64,000 nt of DNA from Sporosarcina koreensis. GTDB taxonomy: Bacteria; Bacillota; Bacilli; Bacillales_A; Planococcaceae. Made by a program: the position numbers and the translations under genes. The notes beneath the pieces are model-generated. The model ran no database searches. It saw only the letters and a program-made list of their open reading frames with translations, and was not told where the DNA came from. Shown here one piece after another: positions 15,909 to 24,919 of the stretch; position 1 is the first letter of the stretch; every line of letters begins with the position of its first letter. Where the stretch lies: assembly GCF_001531445.1 (NCBI RefSeq), contig NZ_LQYA01000198.1, positions 20,891 to 84,890 on the forward strand. The letters are read 5' to 3'.

Positions 15909-18020
15909 ATGGGAAGAATTGAACATAAGCAGCAACAGAAACGATTGAATAAAGGGAAGAAATGGTCAAACATTAAAAAACCTTTCCGAATACTATTATT
16001 CGTAATGCTACTTGTAGTCCTTTGTGGATTATTAATGGTGAATCACTTAATTTCATCAAGTGATGTGAGTAAACTAGAAGAACCTGAACCAAGACCGACA
16101 TTTATTTACGATCAAAACGGAGAGATCGTTAGTAAGATTTCGAATTCCAACATTGAAGGAGTTCGTCTAGACCAAATACCAAAAGAGTTGATTGAAGCAG
16201 TGATCTCTGTTGAGGATCAACAATTTTATAAACATCATGGGATTAATTATTTTGGGATTGCGCGGGCATTTACTCAAAACCTATTAAAAGGTGAGGTTGT
16301 GGCTGGTGGGAGTACAATCACTCAACAGCTTACCAAAAATGCATTTTTAACGCAGGAACGTACATACTCTCGTAAATTCAAAGAATTGCTTATAGCGAGG
16401 AAAATTGAGAGAACGTATTCAAAAGATGACATACTGGAACGCTACCTGAATCAAATCTATTTAGGCGAAGGGGCATGGGGTGTTCAACGAGCTGCGCAAA
16501 TTTACTTTGGAAAAGATGTAAGCGAGTTATCGTTAAGCGAATCCGCTACATTGGCGGGTTTAATTAAAGCACCTTCCCATTTATCACCTTATAAAAACAT
16601 GGAAAAGTCGGTGCAACGACGTAACATTGTTTTATCGTTAATGAAAAATGAAAAGTATATTAGTCAAGCGGAGTTCGATGAAGCGGTCGGACAAGAAATT
16701 GTGTTAGCTGATTCAACACTGCCGAATTATGAAGGGAAGTATCCTTATTATATTGACCATATCATTGATGAGGCGGTTAACAAGTACGGACTAACGAAAA
16801 ATGAAGTGCTGTCTGGAGGATTACATATATATACAGCGTTAAATCCTGTCATCCAAGATGCCCTTGAAGAAGTCTATCAGGATGATCGTTATTTTCCGGA
16901 GAGTAAGCCGGATCAACTCATTCAAAGCGCTTCAGTCTTCTTGAATCCTAAAACGGGTGGAATTAGTGCCTTGGTTGGGGGCAGAGGGGAATATACGTAT
17001 GCACGCTTTAATAATGCGACCGAGCTCGTTAGACAACCGGGATCGACTTTGAAACCGCTTGTCTACACTGCTGCGTTGGAGCAAGGCTATCATATTTCGG
17101 ATTTGCTCGTTGATGAACCAATTAACATTAATGGATATTCCCCGCAAAATTTCGATCATAAATTTAGAGGGCAAGTGACGATGTACGATGCAGTCGCTCA
17201 ATCGTATAATATCCCTCCTGTCTGGCTCTTGAATAACATCGGAATTGAAAATGGTGTGCGCGCCGTAGAGCGGTTCGGAATCCCATTGGAAGAACAAGAT
17301 CATAATCTTGGCCTGGCATTAGGGGGCTTGCACAAAGGTACTTCACCCCTGCGTATGGCTCAAGCTTTTTCTACATTCGCGAATGATGGGATCATGATGG
17401 AAGCCCATGCGATTATCGAAATAAAAAATTCAGAAGGCAAAGTCATTGGAAAATGGCATGAACAGTCTGAAGAAGTAACAGATGCTGAAGTTGCCCAGCA
17501 AATGACTTATATGCTGCAAGGCGCAGTCGAAGAAGGTACGGCCAAGAAAGCTCAGATTTCAGGAATGGAAGTTGCCGGCAAAACAGGTACTACTCAGCTG
17601 CCATTCACGGGTTTGGATGGATCGAAGGATCATTGGTTCGTCGGATATACGCCAGACATCGTGGGTGCGGTTTGGCTAGGTTATGATAAAACGGATGCCG
17701 AACATTACTTGACTTCTACGAGTAGTTTCACAGCACCTCCAATTTTCGGGCAAGTCTTATCAAGATCAATGAGTGAATACCCTACGAAGAAATTTGATTT
17801 ACCATTAATCGCGAAAATGAAAAAAAATCTAGAGGAACAGAAAAATAAGTTAAAGGAGAGAAAACAAAAGCAAGAAGAAGAGAAAAGGAAACAGAAGGAG
17901 AAAGAAGAGAAGGAAAAGAAAAAAAGAGAGAAGAAGGACAAGAAGAAAAGAGAGAAAGAACGGAAAAAGAGAGAGAAGAAGGAAAAGAAAGAAAAGAAGA
18001 AGCGAGAAAAAGAAAAATAA
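15909..18020 (+). CDS. Class A penicillin-binding protein (transglycosylase/transpeptidase)
   Basis: A 703-residue bifunctional peptidoglycan synthase. After a basic N-terminus there is one membrane anchor (about 25-47). The GT51 glycosyltransferase domain follows, with ISVEDQQFYKHHG, GGSTITQQLTKN, RKFKELLIARKIE and YLNQIYLGEGAWGVQ. The transpeptidase has the acyl-serine box STLK (about 379), SYN (about 430) and KTGTT (about 557). The last 65-70 residues are almost only Lys, Glu and Arg, a charged low-complexity tail seen in some Bacillales PBP1-type proteins that could bind anionic wall polymers or form a long helix. GGTGGA precedes the ATG. It acts outside the membrane in wall polymerisation and cross-linking. 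Confidence 0.92.
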   Translation: MGRIEHKQQQKRLNKGKKWSNIKKPFRILLFVMLLVVLCGLLMVNHLISSSDVSKLEEPEPRPTFIYDQNGEIVSKISNSNIEGVRLDQIPKELIEAVISVEDQQFYKHHGINYFGIARAFTQNLLKGEVVAGGSTITQQLTKNAFLTQERTYSRKFKELLIARKIERTYSKDDILERYLNQIYLGEGAWGVQRAAQIYFGKDVSELSLSESATLAGLIKAPSHLSPYKNMEKSVQRRNIVLSLMKNEKYISQAEFDEAVGQEIVLADSTLPNYEGKYPYYIDHIIDEAVNKYGLTKNEVLSGGLHIYTALNPVIQDALEEVYQDDRYFPESKPDQLIQSASVFLNPKTGGISALVGGRGEYTYARFNNATELVRQPGSTLKPLVYTAALEQGYHISDLLVDEPININGYSPQNFDHKFRGQVTMYDAVAQSYNIPPVWLLNNIGIENGVRAVERFGIPLEEQDHNLGLALGGLHKGTSPLRMAQAFSTFANDGIMMEAHAIIEIKNSEGKVIGKWHEQSEEVTDAEVAQQMTYMLQGAVEEGTAKKAQISGMEVAGKTGTTQLPFTGLDGSKDHWFVGYTPDIVGAVWLGYDKTDAEHYLTSTSSFTAPPIFGQVLSRSMSEYPTKKFDLPLIAKMKKNLEEQKNKLKERKQKQEEEKRKQKEKEEKEKKKREKKDKKKREKERKKREKKEKKEKKKREKEK

Positions 18021-18038
18021 AGAAGACAAGTGAAGACT

Positions 18039-18086
18039 AAAAAACCTTCTCTAATCATTAAACAAGATGATTGGAGAAGGTTTTTT
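18039..18086. terminator. Terminator after the PBP gene
   Basis: 20-bp stem with one G-U pair (AAAAAACCTTCTCTAATCAT against ATGATTGGAGAAGGTTTTTT) and an 8-base loop, with T runs on both strands. Confidence 0.9.
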
Positions 18087-18228
18087 CTTGAGGAGTAAAG
18101 TACATACATCAAGGAAAAGAATGATACGCTTGTCTCTATGACAAAGATATACTTAATTTTATTTTCAGAAGAAGATATACTTAAAACTAGGTTTTAACGA
18201 AACTACTGCAAAGGTGGATGGATAATAA

Positions 18229-19269
18229 ATGATACGTTTTGAAAGTGACTATTTAGAAGGTGCACATGAACAAATTCTGAATCGACTAATGGAAACCAAT
18301 GAAGTACAGACGCCTGGATATGGGATGGATGACTATTGTGAAAGGGCCAGGGGGTATATTCAAAAAGCGTGTAATATGGAGAATGCAGATGTACATTTCT
18401 TAGTTGGTGGAACACAAGCAAATACTACGATTATCTCTTCCATATTGCGCCCGCATCAAGGGGCCATTTCAGCGATAACTGGTCATATTGCAGGACATGA
18501 AACGGGAGCAATTGAAGCGACTGGACATAAAGTGCTTACGTTGCCGAGTGATGATGGGAAGATTAATGCAAAACAAGTAAAAGAATTGTATGATGCCCAC
18601 TGGAACGATGCCACTCATGAACATATAGTACAGCCGGGTTTGGTTTACATTTCACATCCTTCCGAGAATGGGACGACTTACAGTAAATCTGAACTGGAGG
18701 AATTAAGCACAGTCTGCCGGGAATGTGGCTTGCCATTATTTATGGATGGCGCTCGATTAGGGTATGGCCTGGCTGCAAAAGACAACGATCTATCTCTAAG
18801 CGATATCGCAAGACTTTGTGATGTGTTCTATATCGGCGGAACGAAACTCGGAGCATTGTTTGGGGAAGCTGTTGTCATCTTAAATGATGACCTTAAAAAA
18901 GACTTTCGGTATATGATCAAACAAAAAGGAGGATTGCTCGCTAAGGGGCGTTTATTAGGGATTCAGTTTGAAACTTTGTTTGAAGATGGATTATACTATG
19001 AGATTTCTAAGCATGCTGTAGACTTGGCGATGATGATTCGAGAAGCGTTTGTTGAAAAAGGGTATTCATTAAGATATGACTCCAAGACAAATCAACAATT
19101 CCCTATTTTGCCGAATAATGTGTTGAGTAAATTGGGCGAGAAGTATTCATTTTCCTATTGGGAGAAATTCGATGATACGCATAGTGTTGTGAGATTTTGT
19201 ACGAGTTGGGCTACGAAAAAGGAAAATGTTGAACAATTGATTGAAGATATTAGAAATCTGGATTGTTAA
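18229..19269 (+). CDS. Low-specificity L-threonine aldolase
   Basis: A 346-residue PLP enzyme of the beta-eliminating lyase/threonine aldolase family, cleaving L-threonine (and allo-threonine) to glycine and acetaldehyde. It shows TPGYGMDDY near the substrate end, FLVGGTQANTTIISSILRP, FMDGARLGYGL (Asp for the PLP ring nitrogen), and GGTKLGALFGEAVV with the Schiff-base Lys near 206. Length is typical. GGTGG at 18213-18217 supports the ATG. It is monocistronic, with its own promoter region and a strong terminator. Two copies of AGATATACTTA lie upstream (about 18145 and 18173) and could be a regulator site. Confidence 0.9.
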   Translation: MIRFESDYLEGAHEQILNRLMETNEVQTPGYGMDDYCERARGYIQKACNMENADVHFLVGGTQANTTIISSILRPHQGAISAITGHIAGHETGAIEATGHKVLTLPSDDGKINAKQVKELYDAHWNDATHEHIVQPGLVYISHPSENGTTYSKSELEELSTVCRECGLPLFMDGARLGYGLAAKDNDLSLSDIARLCDVFYIGGTKLGALFGEAVVILNDDLKKDFRYMIKQKGGLLAKGRLLGIQFETLFEDGLYYEISKHAVDLAMMIREAFVEKGYSLRYDSKTNQQFPILPNNVLSKLGEKYSFSYWEKFDDTHSVVRFCTSWATKKENVEQLIEDIRNLDC

Positions 19270-19273
19270 TTGA

Positions 19274-19317
19274 AGGCTTCCCATTAGTTCGATGAACTTT
19301 TGGGAAGCCTTTTTTTC
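19274..19317 (+). terminator. Terminator after threonine aldolase
   Basis: 10-bp perfect stem AGGCTTCCCA / TGGGAAGCCT followed by TTTTTTT. Confidence 0.9.
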
Positions 19318-19380
19318 TGCATGCAAATAGACATCAATTAATATAATCAAACAGTCTATTAGAAGGGACGTTAGAAACGA

Positions 19381-20416
19381 ATGGTGACTAACAAATACGA
19401 TGAAATATTTAGCCGTGTAGTGAAATCAAAGAAAATACATGAGTCTGTTCTATTTATCCAAAATGGAAATGGGGATTTTTCATACAAAAATGAGTACGGG
19501 GGCAAGAGCATAGATGAACCATTACTCATGGCAAGTATTACGAAGTTGTTTACAACAACATGCATTTTAATATTGCTCGAGCAAGGTAAACTGTCATTCG
19601 ATGATAAAGTGACACGTTTTTTCGATCATGGGAATCTTAGTGGACTCCACCATTATAAAGGACAGGAATATACTCCGAAATTAACAATAGCCCATTTGTT
19701 GTTTCAGACAAGTGGGTTACCGGATGTATCTGAGGAAGGTAAAAATAATCTTCGAAAACTTGTACTCCAGGAAGATATGAACATCACAATTGATGAATTA
19801 ATAGCATTGACTAAAGAGATGAAACCACACTTTGCACCTGACACATTGAATAAATCACATTATGCGGATATCAACTTTGATATCCTTGGCAAGATTATCG
19901 AATCCGCTACAAATTCCTCATTGAAAGATGTCTTTAAGGAGTTCATTTTTAAACCTTTGGGACTTAAGAAAACATATTTACCAATAGATGAGGATGATTT
20001 CATTCCTAATGTTTATTATAAAAATAAAGCACTTTCCCTTCCGAAGTATTTAAAAAGCTGTCCTGCGAGTGGAGGGGCAATTAGCACTGCCCGCGAAATG
20101 ATGGTCTTTATTAAAGCGTTTTTTGGAGGTGGATTATTTAATAAAGATATTTTCCATCAGTTGGAGAACTATAAAAAGTTGCAAATCACTTTTTATCCCA
20201 TTCAATATGGCGGTGGCTATATGCGAATCCCATTAGGCGGACTTTCAGTGCTTTTTATGGGTAAGGGGGAATTGATTGGGCATTCGGGCTCGACAGGTTC
20301 TTTTGCTTTTTATTATCCAGAGAAGGATCTGTTTTTTTGTAGGTGATGTAAACCAAGCTGCAAATCCAGCAACAGCAATACGATTGGCAATGCGGCTTGC
20401 TGTTTCAAGTGAATAA
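19381..20416 (+). pseudogene. Serine hydrolase (beta-lactamase/PBP4-type), frameshifted near the C-terminus
   Basis: The frame 19381-20346 encodes a class C beta-lactamase-like hydrolase with ASITKLFTT (SxxK nucleophile near residue 52), a Tyr-Xaa-Asn-like region around KSHYADINFDILGK and GHSGSTGSF (HxG-type motif). It ends abruptly as DLFFCR. Removing one T from the seven-T run at 20332-20338 restores the expected ending DLFFVGDVNQAANPATAIRL and a stop at 20414-20416. So the gene is either truly frameshifted (loss of the last 25 residues), slippage-controlled, or a sequencing error in a homopolymer. The substrate is unknown; such proteins are often D-Ala or peptide hydrolases. No signal peptide is seen, so it is probably cytosolic. 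Confidence 0.8.
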
Positions 20417-20477
20417 AACGAACTTGGAGCTGACAATGGTACAATGAGAAAAAGAATTCCGCAAAGGAGGGGCACAA

Positions 20478-20786
20478 GTGAGTGACAACAACTCTCAAAA
20501 TTGCAATCTAAATATATGGTATTACCTGTCTGATGATGTATGGGATAAAGTAGCTACTATATATGAGAGTATGCCTGGGTGGATAGGATATAAAAATGGA
20601 CTTCCTTATTGGTTCGGGGATGAAGATGATGATGTTTTCATCACAGCTTCCGTTGAACCAAGCGGATTATCATTTTATGCACAGATGATTGATAATGATT
20701 GGCGTTCTTGGATAGAGAGATTTAAAGTGGAAGCGACACAAGTATTAGGATTTGCTGTCGGTGAACCAGAGGACGGATTTATGTAA
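20478..20786 (+). CDS. Small acidic protein of unknown function in an immunity-like gene run
   Basis: A 102-residue, acidic, tryptophan-rich soluble protein (YYLSDDVWDKVATIYESMPG; GLPYWFGDEDDDVFITAS). No named family is recognised. The GTG at 20478 follows AGGAGGGG at ideal spacing. It sits 43 bases before the ankyrin protein gene and upstream of YwqG-like and SMI1-like genes. The neighbourhood suggests an orphan immunity protein for a polymorphic toxin, but nothing in the sequence alone proves it. Confidence 0.6.
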   Translation: MSDNNSQNCNLNIWYYLSDDVWDKVATIYESMPGWIGYKNGLPYWFGDEDDDVFITASVEPSGLSFYAQMIDNDWRSWIERFKVEATQVLGFAVGEPEDGFM

Positions 20787-20829
20787 CAATGCAACAATAT
20801 GTAAAAATGACGTAGGGAGAGAAGTGGAG

Positions 20830-21882
20830 ATGGGCAGAAAGAGAAAAACCTTACCGAAAAATTTCGATGAACTAATTGAAGCGGGTGACATAGCAGCTTT
20901 AAAAGAGGTATTTGCCAAATGCGAGTTGGATGCCCGAGGCGGTTACAGTAAATCAACAGCCTTGAGCTTTAACCTTCCGAATGAATTGGTTCACTGGCTC
21001 GTGGAACAGGGGGCTGATATAAATGCTGTAGATAGTTACGGAAGAACGGCATTACATAAACATGCGATGAGTTGGTGGGGGAATTCTGAATTGCTGCTTG
21101 GGTTAGGTGCGGATCTAGAAGCCCTTGATTATCAAAATGAGACGCCTTTATTTGCCGCTGCAGGTTCATTTAAGCCGAATGCAGTTCATACGTTGGTTGC
21201 TAAAGGTGCAAATATCAGCGCGGAAAATAAGATGAAACAAACTCCTTTAGAAAAAGCTTTGGCCATGTGTAGAAATATAGATATTGTTCATATGGCAGAG
21301 GTTGCCGATATTTTGCTAAACGCTGGAGCAACTGTAACGCAGAAAATGAGAGACTCGGTTAAGCGGATCGGAAATGAATTTGAATTTCATAGAGAAGGGT
21401 TTAATAAAGATTTTTTGAATGAAACCGATGACGCACTTTACCGTCTCTATGAGCTATTTGATGTTCCCCCGGTAGGGAAACGGAAGACGCACGATGGTAT
21501 ATCTCCAATAACAGTTTCAACAAAGGGATGGCAGGCGCAGCACCATGAATTATGGAATTTCCTAATTCCTTCACAAGGACATGCGAAAACCGTGCAGGGT
21601 GAGGTGATCCGCATTACTGGTAAAGTGTCCTACGAAGTTTTAGATAATGGCGGTATCAATTGGGATAATCAATTTCGTCAAATGCTTAATAGTTTGATCC
21701 ATTACTTTAGCTTAGGCAAGTCATTACATCCCGCCGCACTTCAGGAGGCAGCGACATTAATGAAAGAACTACACAACGGCAATGGGAATGATGAACCTGC
21801 GAGACTATGCGAAATGGCAGTTGAATGGGTTCTCAGCAATCCGAATCCAATTACGTTGGAACAGCCCGGCTATAAGCGATAA
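20830..21882 (+). CDS. Ankyrin-repeat protein
   Basis: A 350-residue soluble protein. Four or so ankyrin repeats span about residues 15-150, for example LVEQGADINAVDSYGRTALH, LLLGLGADLEALDYQNETPL and LVAKGANISAENKMKQTPLE. The second half (DALYRLYELFDVPPV, then HHELWNFLIPSQGHAKTVQG) is helical and recurs in ankyrin-containing immunity-like proteins of Firmicutes. Ankyrin repeats bind other proteins, and the partner is unknown. The longer frame starting at 20752 would overlap the preceding gene; GTGGAG directly before the ATG at 20830 marks the better start. Confidence 0.75.
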   Translation: MGRKRKTLPKNFDELIEAGDIAALKEVFAKCELDARGGYSKSTALSFNLPNELVHWLVEQGADINAVDSYGRTALHKHAMSWWGNSELLLGLGADLEALDYQNETPLFAAAGSFKPNAVHTLVAKGANISAENKMKQTPLEKALAMCRNIDIVHMAEVADILLNAGATVTQKMRDSVKRIGNEFEFHREGFNKDFLNETDDALYRLYELFDVPPVGKRKTHDGISPITVSTKGWQAQHHELWNFLIPSQGHAKTVQGEVIRITGKVSYEVLDNGGINWDNQFRQMLNSLIHYFSLGKSLHPAALQEAATLMKELHNGNGNDEPARLCEMAVEWVLSNPNPITLEQPGYKR

Positions 21883-21959
21883 CTTATGTACGACTTATTT
21901 ATTTGAACCCTATGAAGTATTATGTTCATTAGTAGACAATAGAATGGGGGATGCTTCCA

Positions 21960-22700
21960 ATGATGACATACGAAATTCCTGAGCTCTTGAAAGGACATGA
22001 AAACCTAATTAAAAGCACCTTTAGGTATAGCAACGAGATCAGTTTGAAGCGTCAAGAAACAAAACCATGGGACAGTAAATTAGGTGGGTATCCCTATTTG
22101 AAAAGCAGTGAAGATTATCCTTTCGATGAAAAGGGAAACCCTATGTTGTTTCTTGCACAAATCAATTTGGCTGATCTTGAAAATCTAGATGAATTGCCAG
22201 AAAAGGGATTACTGCAATTTTTTGTTGTAAACGATGATATGTATGGTTTGGAGGATCCGATTTTAGTAAAATATATTGAAGATTACGAGGAAAATGAAGA
22301 CCGTTTAGTAAAGAAGCATCCTTATGAAAATGAAGAATATAACTGGAATCTTCCTTTTACACATAGCGGTAAAATGTATTTTACATCAAGGGAGATGCCT
22401 ATGTCTTCCTCATTAGATCTGTTTCGAGAAATTTTCATGAAGAAGTTATCAGAAGTAGAATACGAGAAACTGAGTGATGATTGCTATAGCAGCGATAGCA
22501 GAGTTGGCGGTTATCCTTATTTTGTTCAGAATGACGATATCGGTTTTGATGATGGCGATTTTCTTTTACTGCAACTGGATATCGATGACGAATGCGGCAT
22601 TATGTTTGGGGATTCCGGGAATTGTGTTTTATCTATTCCGAAGGACGCTTTGAAAAATAGGGACTTTTCAAAGGTAGTGTATGATTGGCAATGCTGCTAG
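21960..22700 (+). CDS. ywqG: YwqG-family (DUF1963) protein
   Basis: About 246 residues with the DUF1963/YwqG hallmarks KLGGYPYLKSSEDYPFD, MLFLAQINLADLENLDELPE, GLLQFFVVNDDMYG and, near the C-terminus, RVGGYPYFVQNDD and LLLQLDIDDECGIMFGDSG. YwqG of B. subtilis lies in the ywq LXG-toxin region, and family members are common among toxin-immunity genes; biochemical function is unknown. GGGGG at 21945-21949 is too near the first ATG (21951), so 21960 or 21963 is the likelier start. Confidence 0.8.
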   Translation: MMTYEIPELLKGHENLIKSTFRYSNEISLKRQETKPWDSKLGGYPYLKSSEDYPFDEKGNPMLFLAQINLADLENLDELPEKGLLQFFVVNDDMYGLEDPILVKYIEDYEENEDRLVKKHPYENEEYNWNLPFTHSGKMYFTSREMPMSSSLDLFREIFMKKLSEVEYEKLSDDCYSSDSRVGGYPYFVQNDDIGFDDGDFLLLQLDIDDECGIMFGDSGNCVLSIPKDALKNRDFSKVVYDWQCC

Positions 22701-22727
22701 TGAGTGCCGTTACTAACAGTGAATGAA

Positions 22728-22756
22728 GAAGAGCCCGCTTTAACAGCGAGCTCTTC
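22728..22756. terminator. Bidirectional terminator between convergent genes
   Basis: 12-bp stem GAAGAGCCCGCT / AGCGAGCTCTTC with one mismatch and a 5-base loop, between the YwqG-like and SMI1-like genes. Confidence 0.6.
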
Positions 22757-22766
22757 ATAAACCTTA

Positions 22767-23768
22767 TTAAGCTTCTTGCAACGTCTTAATTACTTCCTCC
22801 GCATAGGAATCAGAAAAGTGGATCATCCCGTTCTCCTGTACAATCCGCCCTTCCTGCATGCGGTGGTCAAGCCAATCCGTAATGAAGGAAGGGGCATATC
22901 CGCCTTGGCCGAATTCATCCCCAAATACGATGATGTTCGGGTAAGCAGCTACATATTGATCGCGACTGGTGTCTGGATTTGGCTTCGTATATAACCAAAA
23001 CTGCACATCGTACATGACATACGATAATTTGTCTGCGTGAAATGAAAAATGGCCTTTCTCTTCGACAATCCGTGTACAGATGCTGCGGATTTTTTGTTCC
23101 ACCTGCTCCAATTCGGTTACCCGAGAGCATAGCTCCTCCAGCATAGGAGAAAATTTGCCGTGCGCTACTTTATCCAAAGCTTCTTCTTTGTTTTCTTCAG
23201 AAGTATCATATTGTTCATCATTCACTAGGCCCTTGATAAACTCCTCGAAATTATCAGCAAGAAAGGTAATTTTATAATCATCTTCTTGATCGACATGAAC
23301 AACTGCTGGTTCACCATCTGTATCGCATGCCCGGTAGTCTAACATGACGACATCATGACCAGCTGAAGGACAATCACAGATCACCACACCGATGTCAGGA
23401 TATCCCCATTCCTCAATCATAAATGGGCTACCTAAATCCCCACACAGTGAATAGCTTTTCTCGCGACCAATTCCCATAATCCCTGTAATGGCAATATGAT
23501 CCTCTGCCCAAGAAGTCGGTTCCTCTGTTGGAAAGTTGGTATTCTTCGGCACCCCGCCATTTCGATGCTTCATAAGTTGAATATAAGAGGTTGGAAGTTT
23601 GTAACCAAGCTCTTTCTCAATCGAATCAATTAAATCAACCGTAGGCGGCTCGGATTGATATGATTCTATTGCATACTCGCTGTCCTCCCAAAAATCTGCT
23701 AAAAACATATCGGAAAATAGATATTCGTCTACTTTATTCCCCTCGTTATCTATACGCTTTTTTTCCAT
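22767..23768 (-). CDS. SMI1/KNR4-family protein
   Basis: A 333-residue soluble acidic protein. Residues 40-190 show the SMI1/KNR4 fold: LIDSIEKELGYKLPTSYIQL, MKHRNGG, ITGIMGIG, EEWGYPDIGVVICDCPSAGH and FLADNFEEFIKGLV. This superfamily supplies many immunity proteins against bacterial polymorphic toxins. The remaining C-terminal 130 residues form a second domain with no family that I recognise. GGGAGG sits just before the ATG at 23768; the upstream ATG at 23813 lacks a ribosome site. It converges on the YwqG-like gene. Confidence 0.82.
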   Translation of the reverse strand: MEKKRIDNEGNKVDEYLFSDMFLADFWEDSEYAIESYQSEPPTVDLIDSIEKELGYKLPTSYIQLMKHRNGGVPKNTNFPTEEPTSWAEDHIAITGIMGIGREKSYSLCGDLGSPFMIEEWGYPDIGVVICDCPSAGHDVVMLDYRACDTDGEPAVVHVDQEDDYKITFLADNFEEFIKGLVNDEQYDTSEENKEEALDKVAHGKFSPMLEELCSRVTELEQVEQKIRSICTRIVEEKGHFSFHADKLSYVMYDVQFWLYTKPNPDTSRDQYVAAYPNIIVFGDEFGQGGYAPSFITDWLDHRMQEGRIVQENGMIHFSDSYAEEVIKTLQEA

Positions 23769-23981
23769 TTCTTCCTCCCAATGATATCTATAATAGTTGG
23801 TAGCCTTTATCATTCAAGTAATAGTAACATTTGGAGATAAAGGATTCTAGAAATATCCCACTAATGCTATATACAAAGCCGTCTATCGCTATTATTAGAA
23901 GTTTAGATATAGTGCTATATATTACAAATAAAAAAACTTCTGCCAATCGGCACTCGTCTAATATTATGAGGGGGGAATGAA

Positions 23982-24518
23982 GTGGATAGCTATTCAATTG
24001 AACAAACGAAACTACTTTCGTATGAAACGATTATCGATGAACTAATGATTGACTATGGTCAAGATATATTACAGCTTGTTATGCAATACGTACATAACCT
24101 CTCCGTTGCGGAAGATTTAACACAAGAGATATTTGTAAAGAGCTATAGGGCATTACCAACCTTCCAGTTTAATTCTTCAATGAAAACTTGGTTATGGCGC
24201 ATTGCGATTAATCATACAAAAGATTATTTGAAAAGCTGGTATGCAAAAAATGTAGAAGCGACTGAAGATAATCGATTCGCACAAGTGAAAAGTGGGGATT
24301 GTGTCGAGCAGCAAGTTATTAGGCAACAACAAGATGAAGAACTGGCACGCGTTGTGTTCGCACTACCAGTGAAGTATCGTGAAGTAATCTATTTATGCTA
24401 TTACGAGGAGCAATCGATGAAGGAAATAGCAGACGTCCTGCAGCTAAACGAAAGTACCGTGAAAACGAGATTGCGTAAAGCAAAACAATTATTGAAAAAT
24501 CGATTGGAGTGTGAGTAG
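23982..24518 (+). CDS. ECF-type RNA polymerase sigma factor
   Basis: A 178-residue sigma-70 family protein with only regions 2 and 4. Region 2 contains LSVAEDLTQEIFVKSYRALP and FNSSMKTWLWRIAINHTKDY. Region 4 contains LPVKYREVIYLCYYEEQSMK and LNESTVKTRLRKAKQLLKNR (HTH for the -35 box). It starts at GTG 23982, seven bases after a GAGGGGGG ribosome site. The next gene follows after two bases and the third overlaps, so this is one operon, probably autoregulated as ECF operons often are. No classical anti-sigma protein follows; the PadR-like and HAAS-FtsW proteins take that position. Confidence 0.88.
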   Translation: MDSYSIEQTKLLSYETIIDELMIDYGQDILQLVMQYVHNLSVAEDLTQEIFVKSYRALPTFQFNSSMKTWLWRIAINHTKDYLKSWYAKNVEATEDNRFAQVKSGDCVEQQVIRQQQDEELARVVFALPVKYREVIYLCYYEEQSMKEIADVLQLNESTVKTRLRKAKQLLKNRLECE

Positions 24519-24520
24519 GA

Positions 24521-24919
24521 GTGGAAGAACGCTTAAAAAGTTTTAAAAAAGCAGTCGATCAAACTGTCTTTACTAAAGTAGAATTTAGGCCAAAACATCG
24601 ACAGCAAGTACATAAACAGTTACAAGTATTATCCCTACAACAAACAATTCTATCCATGCTCACAGAATCAAAATCAGGCACGGAGATAACACAAATGCTG
24701 CATGTACGTGGTGTCGAGCAAATTGTTCATAATGAAGGGATGATTTATTCAATTTTACATGAAGCAGAGCAGCACGGTTGGCTTTCTGCAAGATGGGAAA
24801 GTGGTGTGAAGTACTATCAATTAACGAAGCTCAGGAAAAAGCAATTACTGCAAGACAATGCGCATGAAAATCTATCTCTTAAGGAACTAATTTTGGGGGT
24901 GCGCATGAATGTCGATTAA
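24521..24919 (+). CDS. PadR-like winged-helix regulator
   Basis: A 132-residue protein. Residues 40-110 resemble a PadR winged helix (LTESKSGTEITQML, NEGMIYSILHEAEQHGWLSA, GVKYYQLTKLRKKQL), in which MIYSILHEAEQHGWL matches the recognition-helix/wing layout. It starts with GTG two bases after the sigma stop and ends 11 bases inside the FtsW-like gene. PadR proteins often pair with HAAS-domain membrane proteins, and the next protein has such an N-terminus. A role as partner or modulator of the sigma factor is an inference from the operon. Confidence 0.7.
   Translation: MEERLKSFKKAVDQTVFTKVEFRPKHRQQVHKQLQVLSLQQTILSMLTESKSGTEITQMLHVRGVEQIVHNEGMIYSILHEAEQHGWLSARWESGVKYYQLTKLRKKQLLQDNAHENLSLKELILGVRMNVD

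Noticed and set aside
17705-18112. Reverse frame of 135 codons rich in Phe and Ser
   Set aside because: It is the complement of the Lys/Glu/Arg tail of the PBP gene; composition is an artefact of the AAG/GAA repeats, with no ribosome site.
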